Below, one piece after another: positions 48,601-60,200 of a stretch of DNA of 64,000 nt (its first letter is position 1; every line of letters begins with the position of its first letter). Position numbers and translations under genes: made by a program. The notes under the pieces were generated by a model, which was not told the DNA's origin, did no database searches, and was given only the letters and a program-made list of their open reading frames with translations. This DNA is from Lomentospora prolificans (taxonomy: Eukaryota > Ascomycota > Sordariomycetes > Microascales > Microascaceae). The DNA is taken from the NCBI GenBank assembly GCA_029532625.1, contig JARFXM010000002.1, positions 620,001 through 684,000 of the forward strand, in the 5' to 3' direction.

Positions 48601-49979
48601 ACATAGACCCCGGTCTACCATTCGGGTCGGGTTCGCACCCAACGTTGCCCTCGGCACGACACATGATTTGGTTATCCGTGGGCTCTGGCTGGTGGTCCTC
48701 GAGCTGTGAGCTCTTTCGAGTGGTTTCCGGCTTGCCTTCCCTGCCTTTTCTCCTTTCGATCGAACAATTGGAATGGCGGAGGAAGGTTTGAGTATGGAGG
48801 ACGGTGAGGATATGAGAAATAGCGAGAGAGACGCAACGGCGTTCAACTTCCTCGCACAACACGGCGGCTTCCCTATATTCACACATCGCCGCGTATTCTC
48901 AGACTCATCTCGCATCGAGCCTGTCCGCCTTTTGGGTTGTTAGACTCAGTCGAGAACAGTGCATAGGTCGACTCCAGGTACCTATAATCATGTGACGGTG
49001 AACTCCGACAGGGCATCGTCCATCTCCCGCCATTCGGCGCGCGATGTCCTGGGCCAGCCCAATCCAACGCATTACAGCCTGGTAATGCTCCATTGTACTA
49101 GTGGCGGTTCAAGATCTCCGCCTCTTCCCCCACTCTCGTTCTCCCAATGTTTTGTGTTCCTTTCCCTGCACCAACTATCAGTACTCCGTGTCCAAGTGCT
49201 ACTGTGGAAAGCGACCCGGCGCACCTCACCCTCTGGCACCCAACAGTCAAGCTACCGGCGTGTAGTATTCCTCCCGCCCCCCCGTATCTTGCCGTACGGA
49301 TACCTTGCCCTCACCTCGTGTAGTTTAGTGGATGTGTGTGTGCCCACCACATGTATCATGTATTTTCGTCGAATACCGCTCGTCCCTACGCTTTTGTAAC
49401 CGATGGCTTATTACAATACGCTAATACTGGCTTGCCCTGCTACGGATAGTTCTAGACTCCCGCAAGTTGTGCTATTATCGCTCTCTCGTGCTTTACCCAG
49501 GAACTTGCCCTCGGGGTGGCGCCCTCTGTTCTGCAACTAATTAGTGCTGACAAACGTTTTACCTCCCGTTTTCCTCTCACTCCCATTTTCCCATTCCCCT
49601 CTATGGTAAGTGGAATTTTTTTATTTTTTATTTTTATTTTTATTTCTTTTTTTAGGAGAACCCATTCTTAAGAATTGGATATCGTCTTCGCATGGCAGCG
49701 CCTGGCTCGCCCTGCCGTGTTTAAAATCGTCCTAATCAAGGGAGCTGCTTTGTCCCTGTGAGCAGCAACACTTGCGTTTATATGCCCGGCCAGATACAGC
49801 CAGCGAGGCGATCAAATAGCACACGCGATTGCCCCGAGTCGTTGCCTCTCATTTTCTCCCCATGAGAAACCAGCACCACTTAGCTCCTTTCGGGTAACAC
49901 TACCTCGTTCTACAACCAAGGAATGAAGGGGGAAGAGGAAGAGTAGTGGAGAGAGAGAACGCGCAGAGAAGCTCATCAG

Positions 49980-51072
49980 CTCATTGGCAAGGTCGACTCG
50001 ACTTTACCCCAGTCGCACACTTGGTCTTACATGGTACACAAGTACCTCCCCTCTCTGTGTTCGACTCGACGTCTCTCTTCTCATTCGACGTCTCTCCTCT
50101 CATCCAAAGTCCCTTACCACCGCCACTGCTATCCTCGACAACATCCCTCTTCCGTCGCCAACACGCCTTTCCTCGCTCCTTCCTCGCTCTTCGACTGACC
50201 TTGATATCCCTGGAAGAGCGGATATAACAAACACTCCAAATCGAGGATACCTGCACCATTTTCCTGGAATATACCCCTTTCCCGTGCTCTCGGCCCATCG
50301 AATCCTTCTGGCGGACAGGCCTGCTCTAATTTTCGTTCGGTTGGAATCAGCTGCATTATTATCGTCAATCACTGTTATTCACACCCTCACTCTCTCTCAA
50401 TCTCCTCCTTCCTTCCATATGGTACACTCGTTCTGCCTTGTTCCTGCTTTCGTTCCCGACCTGGACCAAAGGTGCATGTCTCGACAATAACATCTACGTT
50501 ACCGATGGGTTGCCATTACCCAACACAACCTGTCTGGCGGATGTGACCGGACGGACGAGTAAGAACCATCATCTTTGTAATAGGCGCAGAGATCAAAGGA
50601 AAGTGAGGAGAATTCGGCCGGTCCTTCCTTCGTTTAGCCATTCATCGGTGCCGACTTTGCCATTTCAATCGATCTTTCGTTTCTTGTGGATATCCCGTGG
50701 CGCTATTCCTTCCCGTCAGCGTATCCCAACGAAGAGATCCCGCGCCCGGCTCATTCCCTCTTATCATTGTCAAAATCCGTCTCCGTCGCATCTCAGTCTT
50801 TTATACCTTTTTTAGCCTGCGAGCGAGAGAATTTACCTCACCTCACTTTGTTCATCGTCGCGCCCCAAACAGCGCAGCGAGATCAACCCCCCGCTTGAAA
50901 CAAATCGTCCGATCGACAGAGAGTCCCTGTGGTGCTCCCCCTTTCCAAAACAATCTCTTCCCGTGAAACACGCCTTTCTCTGATCGAGTCCCTCTTTTCG
51001 CCGCCGAGCGGATAGGGGGCTCGAAAAACAAAGTGCTGGACCCCGGCGACATCTGCTGTCTGCCGGGTAGAC
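49980..51072 (+). promoter_or_regulatory. Long pyrimidine-rich leader of the Clr5-domain gene
   Basis: Roughly 1.1 kb before the ATG at 51073 is CT-rich and G-poor on the + strand, with repeated CTCTC and TCCTTC blocks. This fits an extended promoter plus 5' leader, which is frequent for fungal regulatory genes. The transcription start cannot be placed, and short upstream frames are possible. Confidence 0.45.
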
Positions 51073-54000
51073 ATGTTTAATCACTCGCCCAGCAAGCTTC
51101 ATGGCGGTCTTGGATCCCGGCATGGCGACGACCCTTCCATTGGTGGTGGTGGTCTCGGTCTCGGTATCGCGAACCCTAACCAGCAACAGCACCAATACCA
51201 CTTCCAGCAGCGACTCCAGCAGTTCCAACTGCAACACCAGCAGGACCCAGCGCAGGATCAAGCGCACCCTTCTAACCACCAGCCTATCTTCCCCGCCCAC
51301 TTCAGTTTCGCGTCTCCCCCGGCGCAGGATGCGTCACCGATGCACAATCTTCCGAGCAATGTGGCGCACAGCCAGGCCCAGAACCCGACCCACGGCCAGG
51401 ACGTCGATATGGGCGATGCACACCAGCCCGAAGCGAGCGTGACGAACCTAATCGCCCAATTCGAGAACCGAAGCGCGAAACCGCCTAAGCCCGCGAAGCC
51501 CTCCCACGTCGCGGCATTCAATCGCGCCAATAACGCCCTGAGAGTAACGAGCCCAACGGGAGAGCAGTTTACGTCGTCTTCCCTGAGAGTTCGGAGCGGA
51601 TCGATTGGCAGGCCGCCACCAGTACGGTTTGGCAGTATGGGGCACCAAGGACATACGGGCATGCGAGTGGCGAGCCCGATCACGAGCCAGTCAGTGGAAG
51701 CATACGGGAACAGGGCCGCCGCCAGAAGCAACTCTCGTGCCGCGGCGACCCCGACGTCCCCCTATACAACGATCGCGAACTCAATGAGTATGCCCGCGCC
51801 GTTATGTAGACAGGCGAGTTCCGCCGACGCGATGCAGACGGACAATATGCAAAACGAAAACTTCATGAACACTGGGACTATGTCTCCCGGCACCACAGGG
51901 AACATGGACGGTAACCAACCTTCACCGTTTAGTTTTGTCAGCAATGGTGGTAGGATAGTACGGTCAATGCAAGGCCACATGATGGATACGTTTGGAAACA
52001 TGGGTGGATCGATGGCAAGCCCGATCGTGGGTACACCAACCTCACCTTTCGGGAACATTGACTATTCGGCGCCGAGAGTTGTGAGCCCAATTCAAAGCCC
52101 ATCTATCGATCCCTACGGCGACATTGGTGCCCTGGCTAACCTCGGAGGCAACAACGGGACACACTCGCACTTCGACGCCATGTCATCGGCCGATCGAGTT
52201 AGTAGTCCAATGCAGACGGCGGGGATGAGTGCCTTGGACCTAGGGCTGGATACGAAGCAGACGGCACAGTTTGTCAACTCTCCGACCGACGCGTTCCAAA
52301 ATATCGATCCTTTCCTGTCCATGAACTCGGTCGCCAGCCACCAGCACTCGCAGGTTTCTTTTGCTGATATGGGCTCCACACAGTCGACCGATCCCTTTGC
52401 TGGCCTCGGCCTACTAATTAAGCAAGAGCCAAATGTCGACTCCGGCCATCACTTTGATGGGTTGAGTCCCGGATCAAGGAGCGCCAGTACCGTACATGCA
52501 CCCATGAACTTTGCGAACCAAGGCTACTTCCAACCACAAGCCCTTTCGTCCCACACTCAAACCCAGCAAGACACTCAGCAGCAGCAGCAACACCAACAAC
52601 AACGGCCTCCGCCCCCTCCAGCAAAGAAGTCCTTCCTATCCCGAAACCAGCAAGACGTAGGGGGAACTCAGTCAACCCCTGGCTTCAACATGTGGCGCCC
52701 TCCTGTTCCTTCCACGCCTAAGCCCGTAATCTCGCACAGCCAACAGCCCTCTAAGAGTTCGATAACGTCTACGACGCCAAACAAGTCGGCCGCTTTCCTC
52801 GCTCAGTCTAGAGCCGAACTCAGGATACAAACGGACCACCAACCCAGCATTCCCCAGCAACAGCAGCCATTTAGCGCGAGCATGTCAATCACCTCCCCTA
52901 ATAGCGTAATATTGCCTTCTTCTGTAGATACCACAGTTCACAACCCCTCCGTCGCGTCTCCTGTATGTATTTATCGCACCTTATTCTCCAGCTATTCGCT
53001 AATATTTGCTAGAATCCACCCCCTTTACCCGCCCGCCCGAGCCAGCAGGGATCACGGCCGTCAAGGGAACAGGTTCCTGCTGAAGCATGGGAATCGATGA
53101 AATCAATCATCCGGCAACTTTATCTTGAGGAGCGGAAACCGTTAAAAGAAGTCATTCAAGTGATGGCCGATAGGCACGGATTCCAGGCAACGTAAGTGGC
53201 GCCTTAGATTCTGTGCCGATGTCACATTTGTGGCTAACACGCAACAGTCCAAAGATGTACAAAACTAGATTCTCTCAGTGGGGTTTCGTGAAGAACAACA
53301 CAGAAGAAGAAGTTAAGAAGCTCCTATCGATGAAGTTCCAGCGAGACGCCGAAGGCAAGGTATCCGAGTTTGTTCGGAATGGTAGAGTGATTAACTTGGG
53401 GACGTACCTCAAGAGGAAAGGTGTGACAGAGTATGACCTTGTCGACTTCGAGACACCGGCCGATCTACCTTCGTACGTGCGATGTCGTACCCCAACCCCG
53501 CCTCCCGCTCCGGGCTATCTGCGTTCACCAGACCTGCTCCGAGCGCAGGAGACTGTTGTTGGGAACATGAGGAAAGCATTCCTCCATTGTCGCCAGTCAG
53601 AACTGGATACGAAGACGACGGTCGGGTGGACTGCTGTTATGGTGTGGGGTGCATGTTCTAGCGAGCTGTTGTACGAGGCCAACAAACGAGTCGAAACTGG
53701 GGATGCCGGTCAGGGTGTGGATCTTATTGAGGCGTTCAAGCAGCTCGAGGTGGATCTACAAAAACTATCGCCGCAGGGTATCAAGGAGGTGTTGATGGGC
53801 ATGGTGCATCGCGATCCGGGAATGATGACTGCGCTATCTAAGTATCTTGCCGCCTACTCGTCGACCAACTACGAGCGACTTCACCCTCTCCGACAGATAT
53901 TCACGACATTGTACGAGGTCCAACAGAAGCATGGTCCCATGATGCTCTCTGACCTTGTCTGGGGCTGCATCCCGACCCTTGCCGACGAGCTCGAATCGAT

Positions 54001-54517
54001 CTACGGCCGACGCCACCCGTATGTGGCGAGGACATGGATCGATCTATCAATGTTCTATCGTCACACGAACAGCGAGCGGTTACAGAACCTCATCACTGAA
54101 TATCAACCTCTCAGGCGGTCCATTGAATCGAAGGAGGGTACGCACAGCGTCGAGGATTTTGCGTTCCGATACACTATGCTACAGCTGACGAACGCTGCTA
54201 ACCCACAATCCTCCGTCATAAAGACGGAGACCTTGGCGCTGTGGCAAGCGCTGAAGGATGCAGGGCGGGCATCGCTCACTAGAAGCTCAGACGGCAACAC
54301 ATACTGCGTTCACGACGCCATCAAGGTTACACCCTGGATTAAGAGATGCCAGGAGACGTACGCGACGGTGGCCGAGCTGCTCCAGAGGTATGCGGGTGTC
54401 AACGCGGTTTTCTACTTCGAAGAGGATATGCATACGATGGAACACGTTCCAGACGCTGCCTCGGCGTGGGCGGCCGCGATGGAATTCACGCAACATAATG
54501 GCGGTCGTGTGATATAA
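51073..54517 (+). CDS. Clr5-domain protein with long Gln/Ser-rich N-terminus, putative transcription regulator
   Basis: Exons 51073-52962, 53013-53191 and 53248-54517 (introns 50 and 56 nt) give 1112 residues. Residues 1-630 are low-complexity: Gln/His-rich runs at about 37-60 and 500-515, a polyproline run, and four copies of an R-V-x-S-P motif. The Clr5 domain, a short helical module named after the fission-yeast silencing factor Clr5 and common in fungal regulators, spans about 656-706. It starts WESMKSIIRQLYLEERKPLK and contains FSQWGFVKN; intron 2 falls inside it. The C-terminal 400 residues are a helical region with tetratricopeptide-like character (ETLALWQALKDAGRASL). An acidic IKQEP site around residue 453 fits a SUMO consensus. 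A nuclear regulatory role is inferred from the domain; no target is known. Confidence 0.85.
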
Positions 54518-55683
54518 CGGCGCCCAACAGACGACGCAAATTTCGACGCAAACGGGTCGCCAACTGCCGTTCCCCGAACCCTCCTACTGTCGAGAAATGG
54601 CAGCTTATTTGGAGAGAATTTTCATCTACACGTTTTAACTACCATGATATGGCCCGAAATGGCGTCTCGTCTTACGCTTGGCAGCATTTTTGGACACGGT
54701 CAATTCCATACTTGCGCGGCAAGTTCAAGGAAACCTTCGATTCTCCATCAGGCGCCTCTAATCCATTACTTCTTCCTCTCTTATTCTCCCGACACATTCG
54801 CCATTTCATCACCGTTTCCTTTGGGCCTGAGTGCCTCAATTTCTTGTCTTCTGTTATATTGCATCCGCATTACACTCTCTTATGAGCAGTCATTCTCTCT
54901 TAAGGCTTTTCCTTTGGGCCTTTCGAGATTAGACGATCTACTTTTTTTTTCCTGTTTATTTTCCGAACTCTAGTCTGTTCCCGATGGGAGACGGATTTTA
55001 GTGTTATTGATGTCCCATATTTTCTTTTGCTACCACATTGTACAATAATCACCTCCCCCTAGCCTTTTTGATATCATGTTGACGAAAGGATATACCCTAC
55101 AGAGAAACAACCCTTTTCGTTTTCTTGGTTTCCTAGAAAGAAACAGGAGGGAAAGGGTACTGTCCGTGTGTGTTTGTGTATGTGGAAGAGGTCGGTTGGG
55201 TCTGCTTGTTTCTTTTTGGAAAGAAAAGTGAAATGATGAAGTCGGTTGGAAAGCTCTTTGGAGATGACTAGGGGTGAGCTCGGCTGAGGAGAGATATAAG
55301 CACTTTTGCATGGCCAGGGGCTTCTATTTATTAATGGGGGGGCATTGGGTACTGGATGGATAGGAGTTATCGATGTGGAATGAGCGTGGATGACGAATGA
55401 ATTGAAACAAAGATTTCGAGTTACATGGCCTTCGTCTTACAGGGTGTTGAAGCCATCCATATAAGTGGGATGCAGCTTCAGTCTGAGTATGGTGAGATGT
55501 GCTCCCCCCCCTTGGCGTTAGCTAGAAGCTGGGAATAGAGCAGACCAACTACAATTAGGTGTAATTGACCACAAGAAAGAAAAGAGGCAGCTAGTCAAGA
55601 GTTATGATTTGGGTAATCAGTGGTTGTGAAAAAGGATAGAGAAAAGGAAAGTAGGAGAAAAAAAGAAAAAATCACCAAGATGG
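54518..55683. other. Intergenic region, Clr5 gene 3' side
   Basis: T-rich sequence with no convincing coding frame. It should hold the 3' UTR of the Clr5-domain gene. Confidence 0.6.
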
Positions 55684-55696
55684 AAAAAAAAAAAAA
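55684..55696 (-). terminator. Pol III terminator, T13 on the minus strand
   Basis: Thirteen A residues on the + strand read as T13 on the tRNA strand, starting 11 nt past its 3' end. Confidence 0.85.
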
Positions 55697-55706
55697 CGAC
55701 TTTTTG

Positions 55707-55778
55707 TAGCATTGCTAGGTTTCGATCCTAGGTCCCCTGGGTTATGAGCCCAGTGCTCTACCCCTGAGCTACAATGCT
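55707..55778 (-). tRNA. Initiator tRNA-Met (CAU), second copy
   Basis: Base-for-base identical over all 72 nt to the + strand copy at 43625-43696, including the A1:T72 pair, the GGG/CCC anticodon stem and the ATCGAAA T-loop. The flanking sequences differ, so only the gene itself is shared. Transcription runs leftward, toward the first copy. No intron. Confidence 0.95.
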
Positions 55779-55814
55779 GCGGAGTGGTTGGTTGAACGCA
55801 GAACCGAATTTTGA
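55779..55814. repeat. Imperfect direct repeat, left copy
   Basis: Starts GCGGAGTGGTTGG immediately beside the tRNA 5' end. The partner is at 56157-56192; after the first 13 bases the two copies agree at about two thirds of positions. Confidence 0.6.
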
Positions 55815-56156
55815 TCTGATAAAAGCATAGCGCAGGGATATTAAACTGGAATCTATTATGTAATCAGCTGTGGTTGTGGTGTTTGGAACCAGAAAAGCCT
55901 GGCAGTGGATGTGAATCAGGCAACCAACCACACCAGAAGTCGGACACCGACTGCTGGCCAACAAGTATGAGCACAGGCTTCATTCCCAGGTTGCTTAATT
56001 GGTCAACCCCATTCCAACGCCTCCTTTTGTGTTTGAAAGAGTTTGGCTCCAAGAGCAAATCAAAGCCTTGAGAAGGATTCTGGGGAGAAATTACGACATG
56101 TCACTGGATGACGACGGAAGTGTTTATCCTCTTTTGGGACATATTCTTCGGGGGCC

Positions 56157-56192
56157 GCGGAGTGGTTGGATGGGCCAAGAGCGGAATTCGAC
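56157..56192. repeat. Imperfect direct repeat, right copy
   Basis: Partner of 55779-55814, sharing GCGGAGTGGTTGG and a later GAATT word at the same spacing. Confidence 0.6.
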
Positions 56193-57291
56193 CACTCTGG
56201 GTGCTCATATATGAAGAAGGAGAGGATTGTAAGGACTTTCTCGCCCTTCCCTTTCCCCTGATCCCGCGCATCGGTGAGATTTAGCTAGGGGCGAGCGTGG
56301 CGTCGAATTGGAGCCGCGAGGGCCAGGAGGGCGGGAAAGGCGAGAGTTTCGGATGTTCAGCTGGTGAGTTTGCCCAAAGACCCAGGAACGTGAGCTGTAC
56401 GAGCCACTCTTGCGGGTCTCCAAGAACCTCTTCTTTTCTCGGTGGTTCCAGTTTGAAGAAAATCCGATTCTCCAGGGCCCTTCTGCCGTCCAGCCCTACT
56501 TGTGTCAACAGCACTTGGCAGGGCCGGCCGAAGTTAGCTTCCTCTTCCGCCCCCTCCCCTCCTTACCCTTGCATGGAACCGTAGTAGATGGCGCAGAGGG
56601 CCTTGACCGGCGAGTACCGGTGCGCTGGTGTAGGGCGCAAGAGGCGTCGATTTTCGCTGCTCTATCCCTTTTCGGAAAGCAGCGCGACTCCGACGCCTGG
56701 CTGGGACAGGTACGGTTGCTACTCCATGCTGCGCGTCTATCATTCCAGTCTGACATGATTGGGCCGGCCCTTCGACGGGATGGACTGCTGCCTTTGTGGA
56801 GTATTAGGCAGGTTTGGGTTCAATAGTCTTGGGGAGCTGGTGTGTTGAACCTCGTTGGACGGCGACATTTGAAGGGAGAGGGAAATGGGCCGCAGGGCTG
56901 AGTTTGTGTGCGTTGTGGTTGAGCTGCCCCCTGACATTGTGGTCAGGACGAGAGATCGCGATGTTTTGGATATATGCGGCGGTGACATACCGGTTCAATA
57001 TATATAGGCACCGGTGGCGAGATGGGACATCCTCTTTGATGCATCGTAGTTCTTTTGGTTGCTTTTTTCCTTTTACTTTCTTCTTGATAAATTTTACGGC
57101 TTTGTTTGTATTGTATTGGTAGTGGTCGTTGGTTCTTTGATGCCGCTTGACGGCTTTTGTCTCTCTTCAATCCTCCCCCGACTTGAGCGGACGTCAGCCA
57201 GGACAGCTTCGCTTGTTTTACAATATCGTTTGCTGGTTTATGCTTTCTATTTTGCTTTGATCTTGGGGCTGAAGTAGCCAAGATATTCAAA

Positions 57292-60200
57292 ATGTTTGGG
57301 AGTAGAGAGGACACGAGGGGCCGCTTACAAAAGAGCGAGTCGACGAGATACTCGTCTATTAATCCACTAGGTAGGTCCATGTCTCCCATCCTGCGAGTCA
57401 CCCGTAAGAGCCAGAGTCTAATCGAACAATCTTAACAATAGCGAAGAAGGACTTTAAGAATACATCCTTCTTTGTACGGTTTTATGCCATCGTCGTACTC
57501 CTCCTTGTATCGCTTGGGCTCTTGGGCCTTACAATATGGCTTCATAAACGACTTCCAGATGGATCCCAGTCTCAATTCAAGCTTCCTTTTACAAAGAGAG
57601 GCCTCGATGTAGCCGTCGATATATCAAACAGCCCTCGGGGCACCAGAAATTCCGATGGTGATTCCAGGCCAGAAATCAGACCCACGGCGACAGTCCAGCG
57701 CTATGTCAAGATCTATGCTCGTCAGAACTCTTCAACCCTCACTCCGGGGCCCTCATCTACCTTGAACCCCTGGGTTTCGCCTGCCCTCACTTTCCCGCTT
57801 AACCAGCCTCTCCCAGTCTTCAACCTTGATGATCAGTTTCTGGCCACCACGACGCAGCCTGCACAGGGAGGTACCGGAGTTGTGCTCCCACCCCTCGACC
57901 CGGTCATCACCCTCCCGCCTGTGCCAGTTAACCCGCCAGTAGTCCCCAACTGTGCCAACCCGATCTGCATACCGCTTGGAGGTGACCTCAATCCGAATCT
58001 TCCATGGTTTACCATACCGGTCGAAGATGACATCGATTTCGGCGATGCAAACATTCCAAAGACCACAATCATCCCCAGGCGTGAACTCCATCCCAGAGCA
58101 GGATCCGCCTGCTATTGCCCTGTCTCTACAAGCACGACCCCACCTGTTTCTCGGCCTCTTCCCATCCTCACTATCGACCCGGATAGGTTCGACCCGGATA
58201 GGTTCTGCTTCAATGGCGTGTATGTGTGTGATCTGACCGACGACGAGCTGTTTGGTGATATGGTCGTGCCGACGCCGACAAAGATTATCCCACACAAGCA
58301 GAGGAGAGATTTGGAGAAGAGGTCTACTTGTTACTGCTCGCCTACTACGACGGAACCGCTTACTACAACCACGCCGAGGAGTGATTGTCCGAGCGGGCAA
58401 ATCTTCGTTTGTTGGCTCAAGGCGTGCGGTTGTTCGAATCTGCCGGTCGTGGTTACTTCATCTAGTACTAGTCCCACTACAATCATCGAGCCAACAACTT
58501 CGACGACGCCGATCACGACGACTATTCCCGAGTCTACCACGAGCCATGTAGACTGTTCTCCTGGTTTCAATTTGGAGTGCGATATTGAAGGGCTTTGTCG
58601 CTGTGTTCCGATGACCACTTCAACAACCACTTCGACGACACCGGTCACGACTATTCCCGAGTCTACCACGAGCCATGTAGACTGTGCTCCTGGATTCAAC
58701 TTAGAATGTGATATCGAAGGGGTTTGTCACTGTATTCCTACGACAACTTCCACGTCGTCATCCGAACCGGTCACGACTATTCCCGAGTCTACGACGAGCC
58801 ATATAGACTGTCCTCCTGGATTCAACTTAGAATGTGATATCGAAGGGGTTTGTCACTGTGTTCCTACGACGACTTCTACGTCGCCATTCGAACCGATCAC
58901 GACTATTCCCGAGACTTCGACTACTCCGATACCCTGCCATTCCGGGTACACTTTGCAGTGTGATATCGAAGGGGTTTGCCTTTGCCACCCCGTTTCATCA
59001 ACTACAGAGTCTTCATCTACTGATATTTCCAGCTCATCGGATCCAGTCACGACCGAGACCTCTACCACGGGAATACATTGCCAGTCTGGGTATACGCTGG
59101 TGTGCAATAGTAGAGGGCGATGCGCCTGCTTCCCTATCACTTCGACAACAGATTCTTCTACAGACCTATCCACATCCACATCCACATCCACATCCACATC
59201 TACAGACATTTCTACTTCTTCCACTACTTCTACATCTACGTCTACTTCTACATCTACTTCTACATCTACTTCTGCATCTACTTCCACATCCACTCCCGCG
59301 TCCACGTCTACTTCCACGTCCATCTCTACTTCTGTTTCTGATTCGAGTTCGACTGGTGATTCAACTACAATTTCCTCAAGTCTGGGAAGTACTAGTGAGG
59401 AAACCAGCCAATCCCAGACTTCAGACACGTCAACGCAGCAGACACTATCCACGACTCCAAGCTCCAGTAGCTCAACTCCCGTTTCACACACCTCGGCTCC
59501 TGATTCTTCGTCGACGACCATCTCGAATTCAGCGTCCCAGTCGGATAGTATCGCGCCAACCACACCAACGTCCACGTCACAGCGTGCATCTTCGTCGATC
59601 TCTCAGTCGGACGCTACCTCGAACTCTGCCCCTACTCAAACGCAGCAATCGCAAACGCAGTCTTTAAGCCAGTCAGACTCCCAATCAGTCATTAATAGCT
59701 TCACACAGAGTCAGACAGACTCTCAACAAGTAACTCTTCTTGTTCAGAGTCAAACCGACACAAACTCAGCTTCTATAACACCCTCATCTGCCAGCCTTTC
59801 CAACATTGCAACACCTGCCTCAACTAACCAGCAATCAACGATTGCTTCCCAGATCCCGACAACTGCGCCGGGCTCAAGTCTCTCTGATCCCACGTCAGCT
59901 TCATCCTCCACTTCAGCCTCAGTTTCGGCTACAAGTGTAGCTACAACTGAGACGATGGATACAAGTGTTGTGAGCAAAGAACGGGCCACAACCGCAACAG
60001 CAACATCTACGGGTGCAGGAGGCGGCGGTGGCGGCGGCGAACCTCGGCCGTCCGGGGATGCCGAGCCCGTAATTGTCGTCTCTTGGCCGGTTGATCGATC
60101 TGTACTTGCCAACCACGCTCCTCTCATTGTAGCTCGTGTCTTCACCTCTTTCGTGGCCGGAGCATACCGCGACATTGGCTCCTTTGAGCCCATTCGTCAA

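Larger units (their letters stand above)
43716..51072. other. 7.4 kb gene-free stretch upstream of the Clr5-domain gene
   Basis: No frame with a recognisable domain was found. An ATG frame at 45477-45788 (+) runs through the G17 tract and is not convincing. The stretch contains A22, A18 and G17 tracts, an A/T-rich block at about 49616-49655, and a pyrimidine-rich leader at its right end. RNA genes other than the tRNA were not seen. Confidence 0.55.
55779..57291. other. 1.5 kb intergenic region before the surface-protein gene
   Basis: It contains an imperfect 36-bp direct repeat at 55779-55814 and 56157-56192 (the first 13 bases identical). A frame at 56410-56826 (+) has no recognisable domain. 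TATA-like ATATATA words lie at about 56997-57005, roughly 290 bp before the ATG at 57292. Confidence 0.5.

Noticed and set aside
57444..57522. Start of the surface protein at 57522
   Set aside because: That codon is TTG inside the signal-anchor helix. An upstream exon at 57292 with an ATG and a good 71-nt intron supplies the cytosolic N-terminus.
58853..59575. 240-codon minus-strand frame rich in Val/Asp/Glu
   Set aside because: It is the antisense reading of the STST hexamer repeats, which automatically gives VDVEVD repeats.
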